A stretch of DNA of 64,000 bases, taken from Macondimonas sp035325645. GTDB taxonomy: Bacteria > Pseudomonadota > Gammaproteobacteria > UBA5335. The DNA is taken from the NCBI GenBank assembly GCA_035325645.1, contig DAOKZK010000007.1, forward strand, positions 1 through 64,000. The letters run 5' to 3'. The position numbers were made by a program, and so were the translations under genes. Under the pieces are notes generated by a model. That model did no database searches and was not told where the DNA came from. It was given only the letters and a program-made list of their open reading frames with translations. Below, one piece after another: positions 1-8,346 of the stretch. Numbering within the stretch: the stretch's first letter is position 1; every line of letters begins with the position of its first letter.

Positions 1-170
1 CCCATGCCCGCGCCGCCACCCATGCCCGCGCCGCCACCCATGCCCCCAGTAGCGCGTGGGTCGCGGCTGTTGGACGCGCCCTGTATGGAAGCGGCATCGA
101 CGACAGGTGGGAGAACGGTGAGCGTAATGATCGCCAGGGTGACGGCGCGGAGTCTGCGGTGCTGGGCCAT
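1..170 (-). CDS. Secreted Gly/Met-rich protein, N-terminal part (cut by window edge)
   Basis: Reading leftward from an ATG at 168-170, the frame stays open to the window edge (56 codons). The first 26 or so residues form a signal peptide: a basic start (MAQHRRLRAV), a hydrophobic stretch and a likely cleavage after VVDAA. The mature part soon becomes a repeat of Gly, Ala and Met (GGMGGGAGMG). An AAGGA ribosome binding site lies 8 bases upstream of the ATG. The family is not recognised. Met/Gly-rich exported proteins can bind metal or form surface layers, but nothing here decides that. The rest of the gene is outside the window. Confidence 0.6.
   Translation of the reverse strand, partial: MAQHRRLRAVTLAIITLTVLPPVVDAASIQGASNSRDPRATGGMGGGAGMGGGAGM
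3..45. repeat. 18-bp tandem repeat coding for a Gly-Met-Gly-Gly-Gly-Ala unit
   Basis: An 18-base unit occurs twice in full (3-20 and 21-38) and starts a third copy at 39. Each unit is six codons of the leftward reading frame, so the repeat is part of the coding sequence and its copy number could change without a frameshift. More copies may lie beyond the window edge. Confidence 0.8.
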
Positions 171-213
171 CTGGGTCGTCCTTGTTGGGGGCTGTATGTA
201 CGGACGGCGTCAT

Positions 214-254
214 GCCGTTCCGGAGCCGATCTGTGCATCATCCACCGGAACGGC
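214..254. repeat. Inverted repeat with 10-bp arms upstream of the Gly/Met-rich gene
   Basis: Perfect arms GCCGTTCCGG (214-223) and CCGGAACGGC (245-254) are separated by 21 bases. The repeat lies 44 bases upstream of the start codon of the leftward Gly/Met-rich gene and downstream of the DUF2069 stop codon. It could be an operator or a hairpin ending the upstream operon. No T-tract follows it on the minus strand, so a classical terminator is unlikely. Confidence 0.5.
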
Positions 255-317
255 CGAGAGGTCCAGATCATCGCACCGGCCGTCGGCCCGGCATCGCAGC
301 ATCGGGGATCGGTGTGA

Positions 318-683
318 TCAGCGGCGCATCTGACGAGAGGCCTTGAGCGCTTTCGGGAACAGGACGCAACTGGCGAACACGCCCAGCGCCAGCAGGGTCG
401 CCGGCAGGCTGGCATGTCGGCCCGGTGGATTGGCGATCAGATCCGTCAGCGCGCCGCCGAAGTAGAACAGCGAGGCAAGACTCAGCCAGGCGAAGGTGTA
501 AGGCCGACCGGCCAACAGCCCGGGAACGGCGAGCAGCAGCGGCAACTCCACCCCGGCCAGCCACAGCCAGACGGTGTGCGGAGGCATGAGGTTGGCGAAC
601 GCGAGCAGCCAGTAGGCCATGGTTGCCATCAGGCCGCCGATGCAGACCAAGGCGATGCGTTGCAGGATTTGCGGGTGAATCAT
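318..683 (-). CDS. DUF2069 family small membrane protein
   Basis: A 121-residue protein with about four hydrophobic segments (roughly residues 10-28, 38-55, 62-80 and 88-108) and a basic C-terminus. Size and topology match the DUF2069 inner-membrane family, whose function is unknown. Its ATG overlaps the stop codon of the upstream wrbA-like gene (ATGA), so the two are translationally coupled. The order arsC-wrbA-DUF2069 recurs in gammaproteobacteria, which supports the assignment. Confidence 0.85.
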   Translation of the reverse strand: MIHPQILQRIALVCIGGLMATMAYWLLAFANLMPPHTVWLWLAGVELPLLLAVPGLLAGRPYTFAWLSLASLFYFGGALTDLIANPPGRHASLPATLLALGVFASCVLFPKALKASRQMRR

Positions 684-1285
684 TGTGCGTTTGGGCCTCC
701 GAGGCGACAAGCGATGGCAGCAACGCGTCGGCCGAGCGCGCGGCACAAGGCCTTTTCCGGCTCGCTGATGGGTCGGTCGTCGTTGCTGCCCGCCCAGTGG
801 CTGGGGCCATAAGGCGTCCCGCCTCCATCGGTCTGGCTCAGCGCCGCTTCGGTGTAGGGTATCCCCACCAGAAGCATGCCGTGATGCAGGAGGGGCAGCA
901 TCATGGACAGCAGCGTGCTCTCCTGGCCGCCATGCAGGCTCGCCGTGGACGTAAATGCGGCGGCGGGTTTGCCGGCCAGCGCGCCACTGAGCCAGAGCGA
1001 GCCCGTTCCGTCGAGAAAATACTTCAGCGGCGCTGCCATGTTGCCGAACCGGGTTGGGCTGCCGATGATCAATCCGTCGCACGCGATGAGATCCCGTTCC
1101 TCTGCGTAGGGTGCGCCTGCGTCGGGGACGGTCGGGCTGGTCGCCTCGCAGGTCGCGGACACCGGCGGGACCGTCCTCAGCCGCGCGCGCGCGCCCGGCA
1201 CTTCGCCGATGCCACGCGCGATGAACTGGGCCATGCGCGCGGTGGCGCCATGGCGGCTGTAATACAGCACCAGAATCTCAGGCAT
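680..1285 (-). CDS. wrbA: WrbA-like flavodoxin-fold NAD(P)H:quinone oxidoreductase
   Basis: A 201-residue protein starting MPEILVLYYSRHG, the FMN phosphate-binding loop of the flavodoxin fold. GSPTRFGNM near residue 87 and FTSTASLHGGQE near residue 122 are typical of WrbA, an FMN enzyme that reduces quinones by two electrons in the cytoplasm. The ATG at 1283-1285 is preferred because the flavin-binding strand begins at once; an upstream start would add 13 unconserved residues. It overlaps the end of the arsC-like gene by 8 bases and the start of the DUF2069 gene by 4, so all three probably form one operon. Confidence 0.88.
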   Translation of the reverse strand: MPEILVLYYSRHGATARMAQFIARGIGEVPGARARLRTVPPVSATCEATSPTVPDAGAPYAEERDLIACDGLIIGSPTRFGNMAAPLKYFLDGTGSLWLSGALAGKPAAAFTSTASLHGGQESTLLSMMLPLLHHGMLLVGIPYTEAALSQTDGGGTPYGPSHWAGSNDDRPISEPEKALCRALGRRVAAIACRLGGPNAQ

Positions 1286-1637
1286 CGCCGAGCAGCTCCA
1301 GTACTCGTTCCGGTGGTCGGCCAATGACGGCTCGCCCGTCGTCCCGAACCGCGATCGGGCGTTCGAGGAGGCGCGGGTGACGGTGAACGGCCTCGAGGAT
1401 CATCGTATCGGTGAGGTCGGGGTCGCCGAGCCCCAAGGTCCTGTATTCATCCTCGCCCGTCCTGAGCAGCGCGCGCGGCGCAAGGCCCAAGCATTCGGTC
1501 AGGTGCGCCAGGTCCTGCAGACTCGGCGGATGGCTCAGATAGTCGATCAGCAATGGCTCGATACCGGCCTCGCGCAACAAGGCCAGAGCCGCGCGCGACT
1601 TGCTGCAACGGGGATTGTGGTAGAGGGTGATCGCCAT
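1278..1637 (-). CDS. arsC: ArsC/YfgD-family arsenate reductase-like protein
   Basis: A 119-residue protein of the glutaredoxin-type ArsC family. The N-terminus MAITLYHNPRCSKSR holds the single active-site Cys in the expected position, and the C-terminal end has the RPIAV and VIGRPPE segments that close the fold. True arsenate reductases of this family use glutathione and glutaredoxin; many members (YfgD type) have no proven arsenate role, and no arsR or arsB is adjacent. A start three codons upstream (1646, MGS) is possible. It leads the arsC-wrbA-DUF2069 operon. Confidence 0.85.
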   Translation of the reverse strand: MAITLYHNPRCSKSRAALALLREAGIEPLLIDYLSHPPSLQDLAHLTECLGLAPRALLRTGEDEYRTLGLGDPDLTDTMILEAVHRHPRLLERPIAVRDDGRAVIGRPPERVLELLGDA

Positions 1638-1829
1638 GCTGCCCATGAGTGTGGTTTCCGGCTGGGGCCAACATTGTAGCGATTCGACGCCGCGCTGCGA
1701 GATGCGAGCAGTTGATTCCGTCGTCTGCCTGCCTTGCGATGCTTCATCGCGTCCGCACTTCGTCCGGTCATGGCCACGGGGTATGCTCTCGGTTCGGTCC
1801 GCGCCTGGGATCGCGTATGGAGCGATGGT

Positions 1830-4505
1830 ATGACGACGCGCAACCTCGAGTTTTTCTTCAAGCCCCGCTCGGTCGCGCTGGTGGGCGCGAGCCGCGACGC
1901 CCATCGCGTCGGCGGCGCCGTCGCGCGCAATCTGCAGTCGGGCGGCTTTTCAGGACCCGTGATGCTGGTCAACCGGCGCAGCGAGCCGGACGCCGCGCAT
2001 GGTGTCTATACCCGCCTGGCCGATTTGCCCCAGGCCCCGGATCTGGCCGTGGTGGCAATCCCGGCCGCTCAGGTGCCTGAAACGCTCGCCGAACTGGGCG
2101 CCGCCGGTACGCGGGCGGCCGTGGTGCTCTCGGCGGGTTTCGAGGAGTCCGAAGCCGCTACCGGAGCGGCTCTGCAGCAGGCGGCCCTGGACGCCGCCCG
2201 GCCGCATCTGATGCGCATCATCGGGCCCAACTGCCTCGGCATCCTGATGCCCAAGGTGGGGCTCAACGCCAGCTTTGCCCACCTTAATGCGCGACCCGGC
2301 AATCTGGCTTTCATCGCCCAGTCCGGCGCGATCCTGACCGCCGTGCTGGACTGGGCCGAGAGCCGTGGCATCGGGTTCTCGACACTCATTTCGCTAGGCG
2401 CATCGGCGGACGTCGATTTCGGCGATCTGCTCGATTATCTGGCGAACGACTGGGATACGCGAGCGATCCTGCTCTACGTCGAATCGGTGCGCGACGCGCG
2501 CAAATTCATGTCAGCGGCCCGGCTCGCCGCGCGCCTCAAGCCTGCCATCGTCGTGAAGGGCGGACGCTACGCGCAATCGGCCCAGGCGGTGGCCTCGCAT
2601 ACCGGTGCGTTGGCCGGCGTCGACGCCGTCTATGCCGCGGCGTTCCGGCGCGCGGGCATGGTGCAGGTGGATTCCATGGCGGAGCTGTTCGATGCGGTGG
2701 AGACGCTGGGCCATTCCAGCCCCCGCTTCGGCGAGCGCCTCGCCATCGTGACCAACGGCGGCGGCATCGGGGTACTGGCCACCGATGAGCTGACGCGGCT
2801 GGGCGGCCATCTGGCGAGCCTGTCGGAGAACACGCGTCACCGCTTGCGCGATGCCTTGCCGCCTTTGTGCAGCACGCAGAACCCGGTGGATGTCCTGGGT
2901 GACGCCGATCCCGGGCGCTACCGGGAAACGCTGCGCGTGCTGTACGAGGCCCCCGAAGTGGACACCGTGGCGGTCTTCAACTGCCCGGTCGGGGTTGCCA
3001 GCAGCCAGGAAGCCGCCGAGGCGGTCATCGAGGTCCACCGGACGCCGCGCAAGGGCTTGCTGACCAACTGGCTCGGTGCCAAGACGGCCCAGACCGCACG
3101 CGACACGTTCGCCGCCCATCGCATTCCGAGCTATGAAACGCCGGATCAGGTGATCAGGGCGTACATGCACCTCATCGGCTATCGACGCAACCAGCGCCTG
3201 CTGCTGGAAACCCCGCCGTCCTTGCCCCAGTCTTTCGTGCCGGATCACGAGGCGGCAGCGGAGGTCGTCGCGCAGGCGCGTGCACGCGGCGGGGGCTGGC
3301 TGTCACTCGCCGAAGGCATGGCGCTGCTGGCGGCCTACCGCATTCCGGTCGTGCAGACTGCGATGGTGAAGACACCCGACGAGGCGGCAGCGCAGGCAGA
3401 GGCCTGGGACCTGCCGGTCGTGCTCAAGATTTCCTCCCCCGACATCCTGCACAAGCGCGCCATGGGCGGCGTGGCGCTCAATCTGCAGACCCCCGAGGCG
3501 GTGGCCGATGCGGCGCATGGGATCCTGGCACACTTGCGTGAACATCTGCCGCAGGCGCGGATCGAGGGCTTCACGCTCCAGCCCATGGTGCCCAAGGGCG
3601 ACAACCACGAACTGATCCTGGGCATGACGACCGACGCCGTGTTCGGGCCGGTGCTGCTGTTCGGGCAGGGCGGCAATGCGGTCGAAGCGCTGAACGACAC
3701 GGCTTTCGCCCTGCCGCCGCTCAACATGCATCTCGCCTGCGATCTCATCGAGCGCACCCGCATCCACCGCGTGCTGCAAGGCGTGGGCGGCATCGCCCCC
3801 ACGCGCATCGATGATGTGGCCTTGAGCCTGATCAAGCTGGCTCAGCTGGCTGCGGATCTGCCGGAGGTGGCGGAGATCGAGGTCAATCCGCTGCTGGCGG
3901 GGGAGCAGGGCGTGCTGGCGCTCGATGCCCGCGTGCGCGTGGATCTCGCCGCGCCGGCGGGCCATGAACATTTCGCGATCCGGCCCTACCCGAAGGAGCT
4001 CGAGCAGTCCTTCGAATTGCCCGGCGGTCATGTGCTGCTGCTGCGACCCATCCAGCCCGAGGATGAGCCGGCCCTGATCGAACTGTTCGACGCCATGACC
4101 GAGGAGGAGCGCTACATGCGCTTTTTCTCCCCCATGAGTCATGTGCCGCACCAACTGGCAGCCCGGCTCAGCCAGATCGACTATGACCGCGAGATGGCGC
4201 TGATCCTGACCGAGCCGGGGCTGCCCGGTCAGGCGCGCATTCTGGCGGGTGTGCGGATTGCCGGCGATCCCAACGGCGAGCGTTGCGAGTTCGCCATCGG
4301 GGTGCGCCACGACCAGGGCGGCAAGGGGCTGGGCATCCGGCTGATGCAACGCATCATCGATTACGCCCGAGCGCGCGGCTTTGCCGAGATCTATGGTGAT
4401 ATCCTGCGCGAAAACGGCGCGATGCTGGCGGTATGCCGCAAGCTCGGATTCCGGATCGATCCGGGCGGCGAGAGCAACATCGTGCGGGCGACATTGACGC
4501 TGTAA
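1830..4505 (+). CDS. pat: Pat/YfiQ-type protein lysine acetyltransferase with acyl-CoA synthetase (ADP-forming) domains
   Basis: An 891-residue protein in the Salmonella Pat architecture. A CoA-binding Rossmann domain comes first (VALVGASRD near residue 14), followed by succinyl-CoA-ligase-like domains (IGPNCLGILMP near 130), an ATP-grasp domain (about 490-700, with KISSPDILHKRAMGGVALN) and a C-terminal GNAT domain (about 735-890, with the acetyl-CoA loop DQGGKGLGIRLM). The NDP-forming part of Pat homologues is usually catalytically dead and senses acetyl-CoA, while the GNAT domain acetylates enzymes such as acetyl-CoA synthetase. The ATG at 1830 is chosen because MTTRNLEFFFKPRSVALVGA matches the usual family start. 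It stands alone, divergent from arsC. Confidence 0.9.
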   Translation: MTTRNLEFFFKPRSVALVGASRDAHRVGGAVARNLQSGGFSGPVMLVNRRSEPDAAHGVYTRLADLPQAPDLAVVAIPAAQVPETLAELGAAGTRAAVVLSAGFEESEAATGAALQQAALDAARPHLMRIIGPNCLGILMPKVGLNASFAHLNARPGNLAFIAQSGAILTAVLDWAESRGIGFSTLISLGASADVDFGDLLDYLANDWDTRAILLYVESVRDARKFMSAARLAARLKPAIVVKGGRYAQSAQAVASHTGALAGVDAVYAAAFRRAGMVQVDSMAELFDAVETLGHSSPRFGERLAIVTNGGGIGVLATDELTRLGGHLASLSENTRHRLRDALPPLCSTQNPVDVLGDADPGRYRETLRVLYEAPEVDTVAVFNCPVGVASSQEAAEAVIEVHRTPRKGLLTNWLGAKTAQTARDTFAAHRIPSYETPDQVIRAYMHLIGYRRNQRLLLETPPSLPQSFVPDHEAAAEVVAQARARGGGWLSLAEGMALLAAYRIPVVQTAMVKTPDEAAAQAEAWDLPVVLKISSPDILHKRAMGGVALNLQTPEAVADAAHGILAHLREHLPQARIEGFTLQPMVPKGDNHELILGMTTDAVFGPVLLFGQGGNAVEALNDTAFALPPLNMHLACDLIERTRIHRVLQGVGGIAPTRIDDVALSLIKLAQLAADLPEVAEIEVNPLLAGEQGVLALDARVRVDLAAPAGHEHFAIRPYPKELEQSFELPGGHVLLLRPIQPEDEPALIELFDAMTEEERYMRFFSPMSHVPHQLAARLSQIDYDREMALILTEPGLPGQARILAGVRIAGDPNGERCEFAIGVRHDQGGKGLGIRLMQRIIDYARARGFAEIYGDILRENGAMLAVCRKLGFRIDPGGESNIVRATLTL

Positions 4506-4558
4506 CAGGGCGTTCGGTTGTGCCAGCCGTTCTTGCTCAACCTTCGCGAGGAGTGATC

Positions 4559-4999
4559 ATGACATTCAAGACCACCCGTCAAGGCTTGTTTCTGTTCTTG
4601 GGCATGGCGGCTGCGACATCTGTTCCGGCCGCGTTGCCGCCCGTAACGGTCTACAAGGACGCGAACTGTGGCTGCTGCACGGCCTGGGCACGCCATCTGA
4701 GCGATGCGGGTTTCGACGTCACCAGCCATGATGTCACCGACCTGCCCGAGCGCAAGCAGGCGCTGGGGGTGCCCGCGCGGCTGGGGTCCTGTCATACGGC
4801 CCAGGTCGGCGGCTATGTGGTGGAAGGGCATGTCCCGGCTGCTGCGATCAAGCGCCTGTTGCAGGAGAATCCGGCAGCGACCGGGCTTGCCGTACCCGGG
4901 ATGCCGATCGGATCCCCGGGCATGGAAGGGCCGAACCCGGAACGTTACACCGTGCAGCTGTTCGACAGGAACGGCATGCGGGTCTTCGAGCGCCACTGA
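4559..4999 (+). CDS. DUF411 periplasmic metal-binding protein
   Basis: A 146-residue protein with an N-terminal signal peptide (ending near SVPAA) and the DUF411 core. It has the thioredoxin-like strand VTVYKDANCGCCTAW with its CxCC cluster (about residues 38-41), then LGSCHTA and VEGHVPA. The DUF411 family is found with copper and other metal resistance genes, and the conserved Cys and His residues suggest metal binding outside the cytoplasm; the exact role is unproven. A GAGGAG motif lies 7 bases before the ATG. No metal-resistance genes are adjacent. Confidence 0.85.
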   Translation: MTFKTTRQGLFLFLGMAAATSVPAALPPVTVYKDANCGCCTAWARHLSDAGFDVTSHDVTDLPERKQALGVPARLGSCHTAQVGGYVVEGHVPAAAIKRLLQENPAATGLAVPGMPIGSPGMEGPNPERYTVQLFDRNGMRVFERH

Positions 5000-5006
5000 T
5001 GCGCCC

Positions 5007-5034
5007 TTGCCGGCGGGGTGCCGGCTGCTATAAT
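5007..5034 (+). promoter_or_regulatory. Sigma70-type promoter for the SRP RNA gene
   Basis: A perfect TATAAT box (5029-5034) has TTGCCG (5007-5012) 16 bases upstream. Initiation near 5041 would give a transcript with about 40 bases of 5' leader before the mature SRP RNA, which RNase P normally removes in bacteria. This is the strongest promoter-like element in the stretch. Confidence 0.75.
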
Positions 5035-5080
5035 CCGGCGTCCCGGCGTGGTGCCTTCGTGGCCTCGCCGGATTCGACAT

Positions 5081-5195
5081 GGTGGCCCCGGTCGGTCCCT
5101 TCGCGACGATACATTGTGAACCCCGTGAGATCCGGAAGGGAGCAGCGGCAGCAGTGGACTCGGGCGCCGGAGTGTGGCTGGCCGGGGCCGCCGCC
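5081..5195 (+). ncRNA. ffs: Signal recognition particle RNA (bacterial small type, 4.5S)
   Basis: The 115-base segment has complementary ends (GGTGGCCCCGG at 5081 and CCGGGGCCGCCGCCC at 5182) that form the long SRP stem. The apical domain has the GGAA tetraloop in TCCGGAAGGGAGCAGC and the usual flank GTGAACCCCG. This is the RNA scaffold for Ffh in co-translational membrane targeting. Placement directly before dnaX is typical of gammaproteobacteria. The CAGG of the symmetric loop in well-known homologues reads GAGA here. The ends are set by stem pairing and could be off by a few bases. Confidence 0.93.
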
Positions 5196-5237
5196 CATTG
5201 GGCGCGTGGCCATGAATCCGCCGAATGGGGAAGGACG

Positions 5238-7024
5238 ATGAGCTACACCGTACTGGCGCGCAAATGGCGCCCGCGCAGTTTCCGCGAACTGGTGGGGCAG
5301 GAACACGTCGTCCGCGCCCTGTCCAACGCCCTGTCCCAACAACGTCTGCACCATGCTTACCTGTTCACCGGCACGCGCGGCGTCGGCAAGACGACCCTGG
5401 GGCGCATCCTCGCCAAGTGTCTGAACTGCGAGCAGGGCGTGACCGCCGAGCCCTGCGGCCGTTGCGGCGCCTGTCAGGAAATCGATCAGGGTCGCTTCAT
5501 GGACCTGATCGAGGTGGACGCCGCCTCGCGCACGAAGGTCGACGACACCCGCGCCTTGCTCGACAATGCCCAGTACGCGCCGGGCAAGGGCCGCTTCAAG
5601 ATCTATCTGATCGACGAAGTGCACATGCTCTCGACCCATTCCTTCAACGCCTTGCTCAAGACGCTGGAGGAGCCGCCCGAGCATGTGAAGTTCCTGCTGG
5701 CGACCACCGATCCGCAGAAGCTGCCGGTCACGGTGCTGTCGCGCTGTCTGCAGTTCAATCTGCATCGCCTCGGCGCCGATCGCATCGCGACCCATCTCGC
5801 AACCATCCTGGAAGCCGAGCAAGTGGCGTTCGAGCCTGCCGCCCTGCGCGCCCTGGGGCGGGCGGCGGATGGCAGTGTGCGCGACGCGCTGAGCCTGCTC
5901 GATCAGGCCATCGCCTATGCGGGCGGACGGCTGACGGCGTCCGAAGTCGATGCGATGCTGGGCACGGTGGATCGGCTGCAGGTCGACGGCCTGCTCAAGG
6001 TTCTGGCCGCAGGGGATGCCGCGGCGATCTGGCAGGTGCTGGTCGACTGGCGCCAGCGCAGCCCCGATTACACCGGTTTGCTCGACGCCCTGGCGCTGCG
6101 GCTGCAGGCGATCGCCTTTGCGCAGACCTTTGGTCGACTGACCGACGATGAGGATCCGGTCGACCCCGATTTGCTCATGGCGCTTTCCCCGGCGACGGTG
6201 CAGGTCTACTACCAGATCTGTCTGCTGGGCAAGCGCGATCTCGCCTTGGCGCCTGATCCCGCCAGCGGCTTCGAGATGGTGGTATTGCGTCTGCATGCGT
6301 TTCGTCCGTCCGCGACCGAGGTGCCNNNNNNNNNNNNNNNNNNNNNNNNNNNNNNNNNNNNNNNNNNNNNNNNNNNNNNNNNNNNNNNNNNNNNNNNNNN
6401 NNNNNNNNNNNNNNNNNNNNNNNNNTGCCCGCGGCTTGCGCGCAACCGGCTGACGCGACGAAAGCGGGCCAGACCGATGCCTCTGTTGCAGTGTCCGCGC
6501 CGTCGCCGGGCCGCGTGGCTGAGCCCCCGGTTGCGCGCGCGCCGGCCCGTCAGGATGATGGCGTCGACCCAGCAGTCGCCGTGCTCCCAGTGGCGGGCAG
6601 TGGGCTGCGAACCGTGGCGCATGACGATGATTGGCCCCGGTGGGTGGCGCAGCTCGGTTTGCGCGGCGGTTCGCTGGAACTCGCCCGACACTGCGCCTTG
6701 AAATCCCACGCCAACGGCCGCATCGTTCTGGAACTGGCGCGGCAACAGCATGCCCTGCGCCGGCCGGCTGCAGAGCAAAACCTGCGGGATGCGCTGCGGC
6801 AGCATCTGCGTGAACCCGACCTGATCCTCGAGATCCGCGCAGCCGATGAGCCGCCGCGATCGACGCCCGCGCAGCGCGAGGCCGATGCACAGGCGCAGCG
6901 GCAGGCCGAGGCTGCAGCGGCCGTGCGCGAGGATGCCGTGGTGCAGGCACTGCAGAGCCGGCTCGACGCGCGGGTGCAGAGCGTGCGCCCGCGCGATGTG
7001 GCGAGCCTCAACGATGGAGAATGA
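5238..7024 (+). CDS. dnaX: DNA polymerase III subunits gamma/tau (interrupted by a scaffold gap)
   Basis: The first 362 residues are a clear DnaX clamp-loader ATPase: MSYTVLARKWRPRSF, Walker A GTRGVGKTT, the four-Cys zinc module in CLNCEQ...CGRCGAC, Walker B DEVHML and the sensor LEEPPEHVKF. After the N gap (6326-6425) the frame resumes at 6426 and runs to 7024 with a Pro/Ala-rich linker and the tau C-terminal domain. The two halves are in different frames as written, so the true gap length must leave remainder 2 on division by 3. No A-rich slippery heptamer for gamma production is seen in the visible parts. An ATG with AAGGA upstream marks the start. Confidence 0.95.
6326..6425. other. Scaffold gap of 100 N inside dnaX
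   Basis: Exactly 100 undetermined bases, the usual placeholder for a gap of unknown size. It lies between the ATPase part and the C-terminal part of dnaX and probably hides the proline/alanine-rich linker. Distances across this point are not reliable. Confidence 0.99.
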
Positions 7025-7030
7025 ACGAAC

Positions 7031-7348
7031 ATGCCCGGACCCCTCGACAAACTCTTCGAGCAGGCGCGACGCGCCACGGAGGACATGCAGCGTGCGGCGC
7101 AGAATCTTGCTCAAGTCGAAGTCGTCGGTGAGGCCGGCGCCGGCATGGTGCAGGTCACGCTGAACGGACGGCGGGAGGTGAGCCGGGTGCGCATCGATCC
7201 CCAGTTGTTGCGCGACCAGGCGTTGCTCGAGGATCTCGCGGCCGGAGCCATGAACGACGCGCTGCGCAAGCTCGAGAAAGCGCTGGGCCAGAAAATGGGT
7301 AATCTGGCCGGCGGCATCAAGATGCCGGGCGGATTTCCCGGATTCTGA
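7031..7348 (+). CDS. ybaB: YbaB/EbfC nucleoid-associated protein
   Basis: A 105-residue protein with the YbaB/EbfC pattern: an N-terminal amphipathic helix rich in Gln and Ala (AAQNLAQVEVVGEAGAG), a central sheet (VQVTLNGRREVSRVRIDP) and a C-terminal helix ending in a Gly/Pro-rich tail (GGIKMPGGFPGF). Homologues form dimers that bind DNA and associate with the nucleoid. It lies 6 bases after dnaX and 2 bases before recR, the classical dnaX-ybaB-recR operon. Confidence 0.93.
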   Translation: MPGPLDKLFEQARRATEDMQRAAQNLAQVEVVGEAGAGMVQVTLNGRREVSRVRIDPQLLRDQALLEDLAAGAMNDALRKLEKALGQKMGNLAGGIKMPGGFPGF

Positions 7349-7350
7349 TC

Positions 7351-7971
7351 ATGTCGCTGTTCGCCCCGCCGCTGAATCGATTGATCGAGGCCCTTCGCCT
7401 CTTGCCCGGGGTTGGGCCCAAGTCCGCGCAGCGCATGGCGTTTCACCTGCTGGAAAAGGATCGCGATGGTGCCATGGCGCTGGCTGGCGCGCTGCGCAAT
7501 GCGCTCGAAATCCTGCGCCACTGCCATGATTGCCGCATGTACTGCGAGGGCGATCGCTGCCCCATCTGCCAGTCGACTCATCGGGATGAGAGCCTGCTGT
7601 GCGTCGTGGAGACCCCGGCCGACGTGGTGGCGATCGAAAACGCCGGCTTTTACCGCGGCAAATATTTCATTCTGATGGGCCATTTGTCGCCGCTCGACGG
7701 GATCGGGCCGGCGGAGCTGGGCCTGGATCGTTTTGCCGAGCGTCTGGCCCAGGGGGTGAGCGAGGTGATCCTCGCCACCAACCCGACGGTGGAGGGCGAG
7801 GCCACGGCGCATTATCTGGCCACCCAGGCCGCGCGGGCCGGGGTGCATGCCAGCCGCATCGCGCACGGGGTGCCGATGGGTGGCGAGCTGACCTACGTCG
7901 ACAGCGGAACCCTGTCGCATGCGTTCAGCGGCCGTCATCGCCTGGCAGGGTCTGGCCCGGAATCATCCTGA
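7351..7971 (+). CDS. recR: Recombination mediator protein RecR
   Basis: A 206-residue protein in standard RecR order: the helix-hairpin-helix LPGVGPKSAQRMAFHLL (residues 18-34), the four-Cys zinc finger CHDC...CEGDRCPIC (about 57-72) and the Toprim domain with VVETPADV and ATNPTVEGEA. RecR works with RecO and RecF to load RecA on gapped DNA coated with SSB. Bases 7714-7868 of this gene (Toprim region) recur as a partial copy at 17175-17329. Confidence 0.95.
   Translation: MSLFAPPLNRLIEALRLLPGVGPKSAQRMAFHLLEKDRDGAMALAGALRNALEILRHCHDCRMYCEGDRCPICQSTHRDESLLCVVETPADVVAIENAGFYRGKYFILMGHLSPLDGIGPAELGLDRFAERLAQGVSEVILATNPTVEGEATAHYLATQAARAGVHASRIAHGVPMGGELTYVDSGTLSHAFSGRHRLAGSGPESS
7714..7868 (+). 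repeat. Source copy of a 155-bp repeat (recR Toprim region)
   Basis: This segment of recR matches 17175-17329 in the same orientation with five substitutions over 155 bases. Three are silent in the recR frame and two would change residues (Leu to Pro, Ile to Phe), so the distal copy is probably the non-functional derivative. Confidence 0.9.
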
Positions 7972-8001
7972 ACTTCCCACGCCCGAGAAGGAGCCTGCCG
8001 C

Positions 8002-8346
8002 ATGGCCGAATGCCTGTTTTGTCGCATCGTCAAGGGCGAACTGCCGGCCCAGATCGTGCATGAGACCGACTCGGTGATCGCCTTCCGGGACCTGCATCCG
8101 CAGGCCCCGACGCACGTGCTCGTGATTCCCCGGCGCCACATCGCGACCCTCGACGATCTGTCGGCCGACGATGCGGCCCTGATGGGGGAGATGATGCTGG
8201 CTGCCCAGGCCGTGGCGCGTCAGGAAGGCATTGCCGAGCGCGGTTATCGCACGGTCATGAACTGCAACCTGGCCGGGGGACAGACGGTCTATCACATCCA
8301 CCTGCACCTGCTGGGCGGCCGCCAGATGATCTGGCCGCCGGGATGA
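8002..8346 (+). CDS. hinT: HIT family protein (HinT-like purine nucleoside phosphoramidase)
   Basis: A 114-residue protein with the histidine triad HIHLHLLGG (about residues 98-106), the N-terminal CLFCRIVKGE and the strand HVLVIPRRHI. HinT enzymes hydrolyse aminoacyl-AMP and other nucleoside phosphoramidates in the cytoplasm. An AAGGAG site lies about 10 bases upstream of the ATG. The stop codon overlaps the possible start of the downstream Nudix gene. Confidence 0.92.
   Translation: MAECLFCRIVKGELPAQIVHETDSVIAFRDLHPQAPTHVLVIPRRHIATLDDLSADDAALMGEMMLAAQAVARQEGIAERGYRTVMNCNLAGGQTVYHIHLHLLGGRQMIWPPG

Noticed and set aside
1..45. CRISPR-like repeat at the start of the window
   Set aside because: The 18-bp units are head-to-tail with no spacers and are in frame with a Gly/Met-rich protein.
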